Shown one piece after another: positions 40,136 to 51,325 of a stretch of 64,000 nucleotides of DNA. The DNA comes from Rapana venosa (taxonomy: Eukaryota; Mollusca; Gastropoda; Neogastropoda; Muricidae). The stretch is taken from NCBI GenBank assembly GCA_028751875.1, contig CM054144.1:22544526-22608525 (forward strand). Direction: 5' to 3'. The notes beneath the pieces are model-generated. The model was not told the DNA's origin. It did no database searches and saw only the letters and a program-made list of their open reading frames with translations. Both the position numbers and the translations under genes were made by a program. Every line of letters begins with the position of its first letter. The first letter of the stretch is position 1.

Positions 40136-42803
40136 GATAAGCACTTTCTTTTGATAAAGGCTACTGTAATGAATGTGTTTATTTTTAATTAATCTGTATG
40201 GACAGGTATTTCTGTTAAAGAGGAAGCAGAAGTGGTGATTGGAAGAAAGGAAAAATCAACTGGATAAAAATTTGAAGTTTGCTATACAATCTTTCTTACT
40301 TTAGTTTTCTTCTTTTTTTCTCTCAGCTGGTCTTGATCTCTCTTATTTTTTTCCTTCTTCTGGATATTTTCCTTCTTTTTTATTTTTAGATATAATCTGT
40401 TGTTTTTAATGTATTTGCTGATTGCTTGAGAGGTGAAGGCTGCAGGTTGGTGTACAAATTCATTCCTACGTTTTTCCCCTCAGTGAAAGGATTGTGATAG
40501 AAGCTGTTACAAAGTTTAACTTCTTCGGCATTGAAGAAAAATGAAAGTCCAGTCTTACTGGTTGGTGTACACATCTGCAAGGGGAAAAATGAATTCTTTG
40601 GAATTGGTGTATCGAATCTGCTTTGAAATGCTTGAAACATATTTGTTAACATGCTAGTGTGTGTGTATTTGGGTTTTATCAGGGATTTAGAAAAAAATGT
40701 CATTGTTGTGTACAGTAGATAGGATTTTGTGTCAGTCTGCAAAATTGAAATTGTTTGTTAACATTTTTAGCTTTGTTATCTGAGCATGTTTTGTTCTGCA
40801 GATGCATATGTCTTGTTGTCTGACTCCATGTTAATGATAATAATGATAAAGTTAAAATAACAGTTTGGTGATAATACTTATCATTTCTCACACATACCAG
40901 CTGTTGCAATGTGTAAAGTGGTCTTCCAATCTATCTTTGATCCTGGCAGGTCATTATTCCTTCTTTAAAACACTTAGACTGCATCATCAGGTAGGAAATG
41001 GGTACTTTCAAAGACTGGGATTGAGATAACTGTTTTCCAGTGCTCTAGGAATAATTGCATTTATCTACGCTGAGACAGACACAATGGCAATGTCATGAGA
41101 TAGCGGAAGGATAATGTGAAGGCTGTAGTTCAAGTCCCAGGAGTGTTTGGTTGATGAAGGCATTTGCCATCTGCTAGAGCGATATGTCATGGTGTTGCAG
41201 CCTATGGGTGCCTTTTGTTACAGGCACTAAAGACCTGAACTTTTGTGTCAGTGTCTGTCAGGTGGATGTAGGAGGGAAAGCCCCAGTGTGTAGTGCTGTG
41301 AAGCTGGTTACCAATTATGCTCTGAAATGGATAGCAGGGCTGTGTTTTGAATTTGGTGAATGGCTATGCTGTGAAAACAGTCGAAACACTATATGGCTGT
41401 GCTTTAAAAATGGAAAATGACTATGCTTTGAATATCAAAACGGTTTTGCATTAATGGACTACATGGCAGGAGAACCACAGGCTGTGGAAGATGAGGGCTG
41501 TTATGGCCGGCAGTGTGGTTAGCAAGAACATACCCAGCATACTGTGTCATTGTCTCTGTAAAACAACATGAATGCTGGGGCTAGTTGATGGTATCCCCTA
41601 GTTAGAAGATCAATCCCAAAATTTAGATTCCTTTTTACATACATGCATTCAGTTTCACACTTCTCTGCGGTGTAAAAATGGCAGTATATGTACAATATGA
41701 AGCAAAAGTTATCTTTACCTATTATTTTTTATCTCTCTTATATTATCAGTAATAAGTCACACAGCCATTTCTTTATGTATTTTACAAGACGAAATCCGAA
41801 GATGGAATGATTGTAACATTAGTTTGTGCTATTTGCTTATAGAGCACTTGCAGCTAAGCTTTTTTTTTTCTCTCTCTCTTGTATTTTTGTCATATAGTGT
41901 GTAAAGTAGTACTGCTTTAAAAATGTAGCCATCCTACATGTAAATGTTTCTCAAGCTTAAACTAATTAGAATATTTTTTCCTCAATATGTAGGTGCATCA
42001 ATTTCATTGTTTCATTTTCCTTTAAACTGTTTTTTACAGTAATGTACTGGCAAATGCACTGATCAAGCATAATTACCAGACTAATGCAAGATTGTTAACA
42101 TTGTAAGTTTTAAGTGTTTTGTGAAAAATTATTGTTTATAATGTATGTGTATAGCATTGTTTTATGCATTAAGTGAATGTGTATTATAATATTTCAGTTG
42201 TTCATATTTTTGTGTGGTTTTTGAATAATTACAAAGGGGTTTTGTTTTTGTGTTGTGTTGTATAATATGTCACAGTATTGTAGAAATAATATAGATCAAA
42301 AAGGGGATGTACAAGTAAGGACATGGGTGCTCATTGGTGATGTAAGGTCATCATTGATCATGAGCTTGTCAAAGCTTACATTTTATGTGACAGTATGGAT
42401 GCAAGTGTGGATTTTTGTTGTTGTGCATTACATTTTATTTTACAGTATTTAAGCTCTTTTGTTACTTGTTTTTAATACCAGTTTCTGTACAGGAATCAAA
42501 AAGTTCATTGAAGATGACAGATTTGGTAAAGACTGGTGATGATGTTGGAAACTACTTAGTGGTTTTAAGGTTGATGTGACTTAACATAACACAAGGACAG
42601 TGGTGATTGAATCTTGTCCTAACAGACTGATTCAGATTTAAAAGAAATGTATTTTTTTTCTTTTTGAGGTTTTGTGTTTGGGTTTTTAAAAAAAAGTTTT
42701 AAAGTGTGGTTTGAATACTTGTTGGTTTATTTCATATATAATTTTTGGTTAATCTTGATTTGCCTGCAGTAAGTCTTTTTCAGCCGCTCTCAGTCTTAAT
42801 CAG

Positions 42804-43072
<269 letters not shown>

Positions 43073-43725
43073 AAAGACACTTAAAATTCCCATGTTCAGT
43101 AGATCTTTCTGTTGATAACAATACTATGTACTACCAAAAAAAAAAAATCTGCATTTCAACAACTAAAGCTTATATGTCTCCTGTTGAAAAGAGTCCCTGT
43201 CTACTATGAAAAAATCCAAACAAACTTGTTTCTGTATACCCATGCTTTGTGGTATCCCAGTTACATTGTGATCTTTCAACAACAGTTGAACTCCATTGCA
43301 AATAAAATAAAACAACAGAAAAAAAAGTGTCCCAGTCGTTGGTAACTATTCATGATGATGTTGTTTGTTTGGACTCCAATTGTTACCTCTGAAAGAAGAG
43401 CAAATACACCAATAAAGTCGTGAAAAGTTGTGAACTGTTTGTACAGTGACTTAGAGGGTATTGCTTGTGATAGATATATGTCTTGTTGAAAAAAAAAATC
43501 TGTTGGAATTACGCTGGAAGTAAAAGACTTTGTTTCACCAAAGTTCAGCTTGGAGTTGACTGAAATGAAGTTATGAATAGTGAAAATCCATGGAAGGTGA
43601 ACACTGGTGTGTGTCGTGTCATGTGCCGTGTGTGTGTGTGTGTGCGTGCGCGCGCGTTCAGATTTGTACAACAATTTTTAGGAGGTAGTGAGTGCTCTTT
43701 GAAATTTTTACAAACTTTTGCAAGA

Positions 43726-43726
<1 letters not shown>

Positions 43727-43798
<72 letters not shown>

Positions 43799-43812
43799 CA
43801 CACACACGCACG

Positions 43813-43844
<32 letters not shown>

Positions 43845-43856
43845 CGCGCGCACGCG
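43727..43856. repeat. (CT)n-(CA)n compound microsatellite
   Basis: A CT run passing into CA and GCAC repeats, directly before a SINE. Confidence 0.97.
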
Positions 43857-44175
43857 TGGGAGACGGGATAGCCTAGTGGTTAGAACATTGCGCCGCAATC
43901 TGACGACCTGGGTTCGATTCCTGTGCAGACACCACTCTCCGAAAAGTCCTTCGGATGAGACTGTAAACCGAGGCCCGTGTGCGAACGCACGCAGAACATC
44001 TTGCGCACACGTTAAATCCTGTTCCGCTTTTCGTAAGAGTAGGCCATTGTGTGCCGGTGGGAACAGATGACAAAATTTACAAAACCGCATACACACGGGG
44101 ACTAGATGTAAAAAAAGCACATGAGTGCTTATTCCATTATCCTCGATATAAAAGAATAAAAAAAATTATAAATAA
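43857..44175 (+). mobile_element. tRNA-derived SINE, full-length-like copy
   Basis: The head has A box tagcctagtggttagaac and B box gggttcgattc (about 43910-43920). The body has gtccttcggatgagactgta, gtgcgaacgcac, ggccattgtgtgccggtggg and gcacatgagtgcttattcc, with an A-rich tail. It lies directly after a CT/CA microsatellite and directly before an R1 repeat copy. Confidence 0.85.
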
Positions 44176-44231
44176 AACACACACACACACACACACGCTA
44201 TGGTAGGTGAAACAATTAAAACAGCATGAGC

Positions 44232-44572
44232 TCCCCGTGGGGATGCCGGCGTCTGTCAGTGTAAATAACTTCACCACCTCCTGGAAATTCTGTGCTAGAA
44301 ATTCCTTCTTTTCTATCTTTTCCTGTTTCTGCCTTGTCCCTTCTTCTTCCCGTCACCTTCTTGTCTATTTGCTGCTTTCTTGCTCCATATTTGCTGGCTG
44401 TTTTCGCCAGAAAGACTTAAAGTATAACAATTCTCTGCTGTGCCAAAGTTAGCTGGGCTGAGCCTAGCTTGTCAGGCGCCTAATGGCAGCAGCACAACGC
44501 ATTTTCGCTCATATGACAGACAACAATAGTTGCTGTCTTGAGCGTTCGATGATGATGATGAAGAAGAAGAAA
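44232..44572 (+). repeat. R1 interspersed repeat, fullest copy
   Basis: The family begins ccccgtggggatgccgg, then gtaaataac, ggaaattctgtgctagaaat, a long pyrimidine-rich middle, cagaaagacttaaag, tgccaaagttagctgggctg, ttgtcaggcgcctaatggc, catatgacagacaacaatag and a (gat)n tail. Related copies are at 6220, 60111 and 61091. No coding potential is seen; the type is unknown. Confidence 0.75.
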
Positions 44573-44599
44573 CAGCATTAGCGTGGAGGAAATACTTTG

Positions 44600-44815
44600 T
44601 AAGTCGGATCAGTTATTTAATATTTCTCAATAGGTTGGGGTAGGACTGCCTATATTGTGAGGTTCTTGAAAACGACCATACACGCGAACTTCTCATCCGC
44701 TGTATACTTACGATCTCACTGTTATTCCCAGGAGTAATGAGCGAGGCAGATTGCATGTTCTGGGTGACCCCCAGGGTACTAAGATGGGGAACACCCAATA
44801 GCAACAAATCAATTA
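44600..44815 (+). repeat. R2 repeat, 5'-truncated
   Basis: It has actgcctatattgtgaggtt, cgcgaacttctcatccgctg, tatacttacgatctcactg, cagattgcatgttctgggtg and gggaacacccaatagcaaca. It matches the right two thirds of the copy at 1005. Confidence 0.75.
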
Positions 44816-45277
44816 TTCAACAAGTCTCATGAATTGAATATCTTTGAGTAAAAAATAAATAAATTCAAATTAAGAAATAAAGAAGAATCTCGATCACAAC
44901 TGAGATCTGCCACCGGTTTTAGACACAAAAAAGCAGCAAACAAGCAAAAAATGAAAATAAACACACACACACACACACACACACAAAGGCAGCCACCTAC
45001 CTCCCCCCCCCCCAAAAAAAAAAAAAAAAAAAAAGAAATGAATACATAAACCTAGAACGTGTATTGTGGACTTCTTTAGTGGTGACGCATTCATGTACAA
45101 AAACTAGAGGTTCTTCCAGGAGAGCGACCGCAATCAACTGGTTCCAACCCCGTCCATAGCCAGTCTGTCTATCATCCAGATCGTAAATGGTGGTCCAGGT
45201 GCCAGCTATTCGGACGATAGACTGACGTCATGTGTGCAACATGCATTTAGGGCACGTTAAAGAACGGGTGCTACAGA

Positions 45278-45622
45278 TTTATTCATTTATCCTTTTATAT
45301 CGAGGATAATGGAATAAGCACTCATGTGCTTTTTTTACATCAAGTCCCCGTGAGTATGCGGTTTTGTACATTTTGTCTCTGTTTCCACGGCACACAATGG
45401 CCTACTCTTCCGAAAAGCAGAACAGGATTTAACGTGTGCGCAAGATGTTCTGCATGCGTTCGAACACGGGGCCTCGGTTTATAGTCTCATCCGAAGGACT
45501 TTGACATTCAGTTCGATTTTTTTGTCAAACTGAGAAGAAAGGGCGAGGCTGGGAATCGAACCCAGAACCTCAGGGTTAACTTGTTGGCAGGCAAACGTCT
45601 TAACCATCCTGCCACCTTCCTT
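45278..45622 (-). mobile_element. tRNA-derived SINE, minus strand, with a different tRNA-like head
   Basis: The reverse complement of 45622-45545 has a tRNA-like head (ggtggcaggatggttaagac, B box gggttcgattcccagcc). It joins the shared SINE body (tccttcggatgagactataa, aaccgaggcc, ggccattgtgtgcc, gcacatgagtgcttattcc). The head differs from the copies at 7055 and 43857, so this may be a separate subfamily. Confidence 0.8.
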
Positions 45623-45892
45623 CCTTAGATGAGTGGAGGTGAGCGTTCAACTCCAATCCCGTGGGTCCACATAGTCGTGGCTTTGAATCTTCAGCAGCGC
45701 GTGGTGAATTAATAATGGTGGAGATTTTTACGACCTCAACTTGGGACAGACCTGATAGTGCCTTAATTCCCTTTGAGTATGTATGCATGCAGAAGATCAA
45801 ATACACACGTTTAAGACCCCACATCTTGTACCAGGAGAGAGATGGACTCCACCTTGTTCAAGAGATAGGGCCTGAAAACTTCAGCAGTTTGC

Positions 45893-46020
45893 ATGTGCCC
45901 AGTTTTGTACATGTTGTCATCCGTTCCCACCGGCGCACAATGCCCTACTTCCAAAAGGAGAAACAGTGTAAACTGTTGTGCCTGCGTTTGCACACAGGAC
46001 ATCGGTTTATAAACTCCCCC
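45893..46020 (-). mobile_element. SINE internal fragment, minus strand
   Basis: On the minus strand it carries the central SINE segment (gggcattgtgcgccggtggg and a diverged cggatgacaac block). Both ends are missing. Confidence 0.6.
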
Positions 46021-46225
46021 AAAGGGAGGGTGGGGGAGGAAGAGAGTGTCAGTTGACATGACAAAACAATTAAAATCATGCCTCCCCCCCCCCCCACACA
46101 CACACACACGCACACTTCAGATCATCAGTTGATTACCAAACGATGATAATTATAGAAAAGGAACGCCACTATCTATACCTCAAAAGGCAATAAACAGGAG
46201 GATTTTGCTTCGAAACCCTGTTTAG

Positions 46226-46227
<2 letters not shown>

Positions 46228-46265
<38 letters not shown>
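46228..46265. repeat. (GA)n microsatellite
   Basis: An uninterrupted GA run. Confidence 0.95.
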
Positions 46266-46267
<2 letters not shown>

Positions 46268-46378
46268 TTTTGAAACCTGACACACTGCGTTTAAAAAAAA
46301 AATGCTGCTGAAATGACCGCCCGAAAGAAAGACTATAGCCAGATAGGGAAACAGGGGTATCCATTTTACAAAACGGGT

Positions 46379-46607
46379 GGGGGGTGGATAGCCTAGTGGT
46401 TAGAGTTTGCTGAGCTCGCGATCAGAGGAATCGGGTTCCAGCTACCAGAAAGACACTTTTCCCCCTGTAGTTCATATCCCTACCGACTCCACTTCGTCGG
46501 AAGTCCTTCGGATGAAACTATAAACAGTGGTCCTGTGTTAAAAAAACAAGCACAGAGAACATAATCTCGTTAAAACCCGTTCCGCCTTTAGCAGGATTAG
46601 GCCACTG
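46379..46607 (+). mobile_element. tRNA-derived SINE, 3'-truncated and diverged
   Basis: It has A-box-like tagcctagtggttagag, B-box-like cgggttcc, gtccttcggatgaaactata and gttaaaacccgttccgc. The 3' third is missing or replaced by A/C-rich sequence. Confidence 0.75.
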
Positions 46608-46609
46608 AA

Positions 46610-48170
46610 TACAGATTAAAAAGCATTTACACCCCCAAAAAACAAACAACAAAACAAACAAACAAACAAAAAACAGCAACAACAACCCCCCAAAACCTCA
46701 ACAACAGCAGAAACAAAACAAAAAACCAAAACGCATGCCTACTGGTGTGTTTAAACAACATGCCCGAAGTCGGAATGTGGCTACCTTAATGGTGAACGGA
46801 AGGTCGTACACATACACTCTCACCATTTCTGAATCTAAAAGCTTTGGCCGAGACACAGGAAAAGTGGCTTAATTAAAAAAAAATGTTATTCAATAGTGGA
46901 ACGAACTCCTTCCTTATGACTTCCTTTTTCCCCCCTTCGTTATCACCCCCCCCCCCCACCCCCCTCCAAAAAAAGGTTATTTAATGACTGTCTTCTTACT
47001 AAGTTAAAACAGTCCACTCATAGTGTTCTCTAGTTTTGCGACAAAGTTTTTTGTGTGTGTATAGTCTGTGAATGATTTCAAGGAAGAGTTGAGATGTTTT
47101 CGTTGTTTGTAATGAAAGGGCGATTTATTCAAGAAAAATTAATTTTAACTCTTATTAAAAGGTTTTGATGGCTAGAAAAATAGTTTATTTTTAAATAGAC
47201 TATAGAAATAATATTTACAATGCGGCTTAAGTCTTATAAACGTAAAATTTATATAGATATAAATTATATGTAATTATAAATTGTAGTTCTTTGTTTCGAC
47301 ACGAAAGAAACCGGCGAGTTCGTCATTGGTATTTTGATAAAGAAGTTTGAAAAGTTTAGAGTAAAATTAAATTGTGTTTCTTTGGTGCAACCTGATTTAG
47401 GCAATTTAAGTTATCCCCATGAACGAAAACGTCATTTTGGTGATCTTGGTTGAGATCATCGACTCCTAACCTCAGACGGAGGAGGGTAGGCTCATGACAT
47501 ACACTTGTGCAAGTCTAAAAACTTTTGCAGCTCACACATAACAATATGGCAAATAGAAGTGTAGACCTTTCTTGTTAGCAAGTCAAACTGGATTAGCTAC
47601 TATATAACCAGCTGTCTGTGTACCTAAATAAGGCTATTAACTGCTATAAACTGCTATATTCTTAGCCTCAGAATCAGTGATCGTAGCTCTTCGTCAGATG
47701 GGCAACAAGAAGACAGGATAGACAAGATGCGCTCAGAAAGAAAATTCTGATTTGAAACTTCAGTCGCATGCGAACAGAATTGCATAAAATGCAAGGGATT
47801 ATCATGCAGCAAAAACAGAAAAGCATGAACATTTTTTTAAAATTCTCAAGCATAAAAGAAGTGCTCGCGTTGTGGCAAATGGAAGGAAAGACCGTCCAGC
47901 AAAAGATGCAGATGTATAGAAGGTGCACAACATGAAGAGAAAGAAGAGACGGGACTCTGCTTAATACAAAGAATATGTCTCTTTGGCACGCAACTGTACG
48001 ATCGGTCAGATACAGAGAAGACCAACAAGATGTTGTCAGGTCCATGGAAGGCGAATATCAAGGTAGTGGGAAGATTGCCACTCATGACTGAAAAAGGATG
48101 CGGTACGGAAAATCTTCATGAACCACTACTTGGCAGACCAGCCATAGCAGCACTTTCACCTGATTGAATG
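46610..48170. other. Spacer within the transposon-rich region
   Basis: A-rich and C/A-rich sequence followed by AT-rich DNA. Minus-strand frames at 47674-48085 have no recognised motif and are probably relic sequence. Confidence 0.5.
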
Positions 48171-48179
48171 AGTGAATTC

Positions 48180-48800
48180 GACGCGGTTTTCAAAATCAAA
48201 GAAAATGCAGAACAGACATCCTCACAATAATTTGCAACAAGATCTGGCAGAATGGAGAGTGGCCAACAGTAATGCCAAAACTATCGATCAGTGATGTTAA
48301 AAGTAATCTTGAACAGACTAAAGCCACGGGCAGAAAATATAATCGCCGAAGAACAGGTAGGCTTTCCGCCCAAACGGAAGCACAACAGAACAAATATTCA
48401 ACCTGTGGGTTCTGTGCAAGAAGTACAGCCAGCACCAACAGAAACTATACCACGTCTTCAAAAAGGCCTTTGACCGTGTATGGCCCGACGCATTATGGGC
48501 CACGAGGAAGAAATAAAACGTGGGACAAAAGATCATTAAAGCCACCAGCTCAGTGCCTGAGTGGTTCCATACCTCAGTGGGCGTCAAGGCTGACTCCTGT
48601 CGCCAACACTGTTATGTCTTCCTTGAGCGCATAATGACTGATGCCTTGGAAGATCACAGTTGAGGGCGGATAATCACCAACCTGAGGTTTGCTGACGACA
48701 TCGACGGACTTGCAGGAAAGGAACAGGAACTAGCCAACAAAAGATCCCCCTCCCTCCCCAGATATGGCATGGAGATCAGTAGGTCTGTTGGTTGCTTAGT
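48180..48800 (+). pseudogene. Decayed RTE-like reverse-transcriptase fragment
   Basis: Short blocks in several frames match the better-preserved copy at 55-57 kb: ICNKIWQNGEWPT (about 48220), MLKVILNRLKPRAENIIAEE (about 48291), AFDRVW-like sequence near 48470, NLRFADDIDGLAGKEQEL (about 48680) and RYGMEIS (about 48760). Several inner blocks are missing, including the PLPKKGN region and part of the SLISH region. This is a heavily deleted, non-functional relic. Confidence 0.75.
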
Positions 48801-48839
48801 TGAAAGCCTTTCTGTTACTGATCAAGTCAGAGAGAAAAT

Positions 48840-49800
48840 TTGGATCAGTCAACTCTAAGATAAAGTCTGCAGTCATGTTCTAAATTTCTGCAAGACTGAG
48901 ACAGGGAGACGAGATGCACAGTTGAAGCAATGTTGGTACGATGATCTTGTAATTCAGGAGGGGTTGCTGCTGTTTCAGGGTCGCATTGTTGTTCCAACAG
49001 ACCTCTAGGATGAAATGTTACAGCACCTTTATAAAAGTGACCAGGGCATTATTGAAATGCAGGGTGCTAACAAGAAACTGGTAGGGATGGATCTGCTTGT
49101 GGATTACTTCTCGAGGTGGATTGATCTTGCTTACCTGTCGTCAACATCAATCTCTGTCATTGCAGAGCTATTTTTGGCAGGCGTGTTTCAGACAATGGGC
49201 CCTAGTTCAGCTCGCGAGACTTCTGTAGTTTTGCTGAAAAATATGGTTTGACAAGTAGCCTTTTTCATCCTTGAGGAAACTGAAAGAGCTGTGCAAACAG
49301 TGGAAAAACGTTGTTGAAAAGGCAGAAGACCATCATCACATTGCACTTCTGAACTATAGAGCAACACCCCTCCAACATGGACCAAGCCTGTCACACCAAA
49401 CCTACAAAGATTTCAGCAGATGGATGCTAACAGCAACAAAAAAAACGGTATGACCGTCGTCCCCAAACTAGGATACTTGCAAAACGGAGAGAAAGTGTGG
49501 GTGAAGCCGCCAAGAGACGGATAAGGAAGCGGTCATTTTGGATGCTGGCTCACCATCATACACTGTTCAAACTCTACCGGAAAACAAAGAAGAAATCGTC
49601 TTCACCTGTGTCCACGGAGCAGCCAGCAATCTTCAACAGTGGATGTCCCCTACACAACGTCAACGCTTCCAGGACCGCAGGAGCAGCGTTCTACCTGAAA
49701 GATACTGTGCAGTCAAACCCAACTCCAGATGATGAACAGTCGCAGCCTGACACACGTACAAGATTAGAAAGACATGTCAAACTGCAAAAAATGGTTAAAA
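48840..49800 (+). pseudogene. Ty3/Gypsy-type integrase relic
   Basis: Translated blocks resemble the 3' end of a Gypsy-class pol: GLLLFQGRIVVP near 48963, a zinc-finger-region remnant, then LLVDYFSRWIDLAYLSSTSI (integrase catalytic core, first Asp), a DNGP block near 49195 in another frame followed at once by a stop, and a C-terminal region near 49490-49600 with NGEKVWVK and SYTVQT-like sequence. Frameshifts and stops separate the blocks and much of the core is missing. No LTRs were recognised, so the limits are approximate. Confidence 0.7.
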
Positions 49801-50441
49801 GGTTTTACTGATGTGTAAGAACAAAAGAGAAGAATGAATATGGAAGACGAGGCATTTTCTAGTTTGAAAAGAGATTTGTACTTTTCAATAATCTGAAAAA
49901 CAATGGTATGCAATATTGGCCAATCACATAATTGGGCTTGTCTTCAGGGTACTTTCTATGACAAAGGAGGTTACTGAGGGACTGCACTGGGAGATAGCAG
50001 CGTCTTCTGCAAGTTCTATTGAGTTGCATAAAACAACAGAAGTGAAATATGGTTTACTTATTGTGTACTGTAAATTCAGTTTCCTTTTGAAAAGTATCTA
50101 TGCAATGGCCTTACCTGACTTGGTAGACTTAGGCAGGTACCCATTAACATTGAAAAGTATCCGTCAATTTCATTTGAAATTGATCTATAATGAAATGCAT
50201 GAAAAATCACTAGAGTAAACTAATGGACAAGATTGAATTCAAACATCAGAGATTATGCTATGCTATAGAACAAGGAAGATACACAAATACATGGATAGAA
50301 AAATATGTTTTCTGATTCATGGTGTGAATGGAAATGATACAATGCTAGAGGCACATAACTTGGATGTTTCATGATCGTGGAAAAGGATGTTTACAATGCA
50401 GCCTTGAAAGGAGCAAATGACATACTACTGGAGGACTTGAG

Positions 50442-51325
50442 TCACTATATCTTGCAAAGACAAATCAAAGCACATGCATTCAACCTAATCTTACACAGTC
50501 ATACAACCAATAACAAATATTACAAACGTGTTGCACTACAGACCAAATCTATGAATAGTCAAATGTTTTTCAAAAGCACACACTCACACAGGTCGTATAC
50601 TTTAGCAGGGGACATGGTTTAGTGAAAGTGAGGTAGTTCTGATATGAAAGAGGGGGGGGGGGGGGGGGGTTGGAATCTTGGATTTGAAATAAGTATGTCT
50701 TGCGGCTGGATTTAAAAAGTGTCATAATTAGGTTTCTGGCGACCAGGTCGATGGACCCGAAATAAAGAGCGGCGGTCAACGGTGGATTGGTTGAATCTAG
50801 GTAGGCACAAGGCATCTGCAGCAGAGCGGAGGGAACGTGAAGGAGTATACAGGCTAAGACATTCACAGAGGTAGGAGGGTGCAGTCTTGTGGAGACATTT
50901 GTAACGGGGGTACTGATCTTATAATCTACTCTCTGTGGCACAGCCAGCCAGTGGAGAGATCGCAAGAGAGGGGTAATGTGCTCAGATTTTTTCTTTCTGA
51001 GAACTAGTCGAGCTGCGGAGTTTAGCATACGTTGAGACCAGCCAGAAGAGAATTGAATAGTCCAGATGTAACAGAATGAGAGAAGTGACAAGTTTGGCTG
51101 TTGCATCTATGGACGGGTACTTTCCAATGGCACTAATACACCGTAATTGATAGTAGCATGACTGACGGGTCTGGGCGATGACTTTTTGCATAGAGAGTGT
51201 GTTGTCGATAACAGCACCTAGATACTTCACAGCAGTGGATAGAGGGACTGGTGTAAACACGCGCATATTCTTGTCACATCTGTCTCTGTCACTGACGAAC
51301 TGCATTCTGATCATTCCGTCATTCT
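50442..51325 (-). pseudogene. L2/CR1-like LINE fragment, minus strand (3' half)
   Basis: Read on the minus strand, 51314-50982 encodes VKYLGAVIDNTLSMQKVI and [15 protein letters not shown], then another frame gives [19 protein letters not shown] and PLLRSLHWLAVPQRVDYKI. This is the post-catalytic region of an L2/CR1-type reverse transcriptase. A conserved 3' tail motif (tgctttgatttgtctttgc, then aagatatag) lies at about 50473-50442 on the same strand and probably marks the 3' end. The RT active site is not included. Frame breaks make it inactive. Confidence 0.8.

Larger units (their letters stand above)
33900..42740. other. Long repeat-poor stretch, no gene recognised
   Basis: Mostly AT/T-rich unique DNA with only microsatellites (36.5, 37.4-37.7 and 40.1 kb). 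Open frames are short and without family motifs. Confidence 0.5.

Noticed and set aside
43545..44120. A 191-residue minus-strand open frame
   Set aside because: It covers a CT/CA microsatellite and the antisense of the SINE at 43857; the similar peptide at other SINE copies confirms the origin.
50570..51106. A 178-residue minus-strand frame as a host gene
   Set aside because: It encodes the C-terminal region of the L2/CR1-like LINE ([15 protein letters not shown]) and is interrupted; it is a transposon relic.
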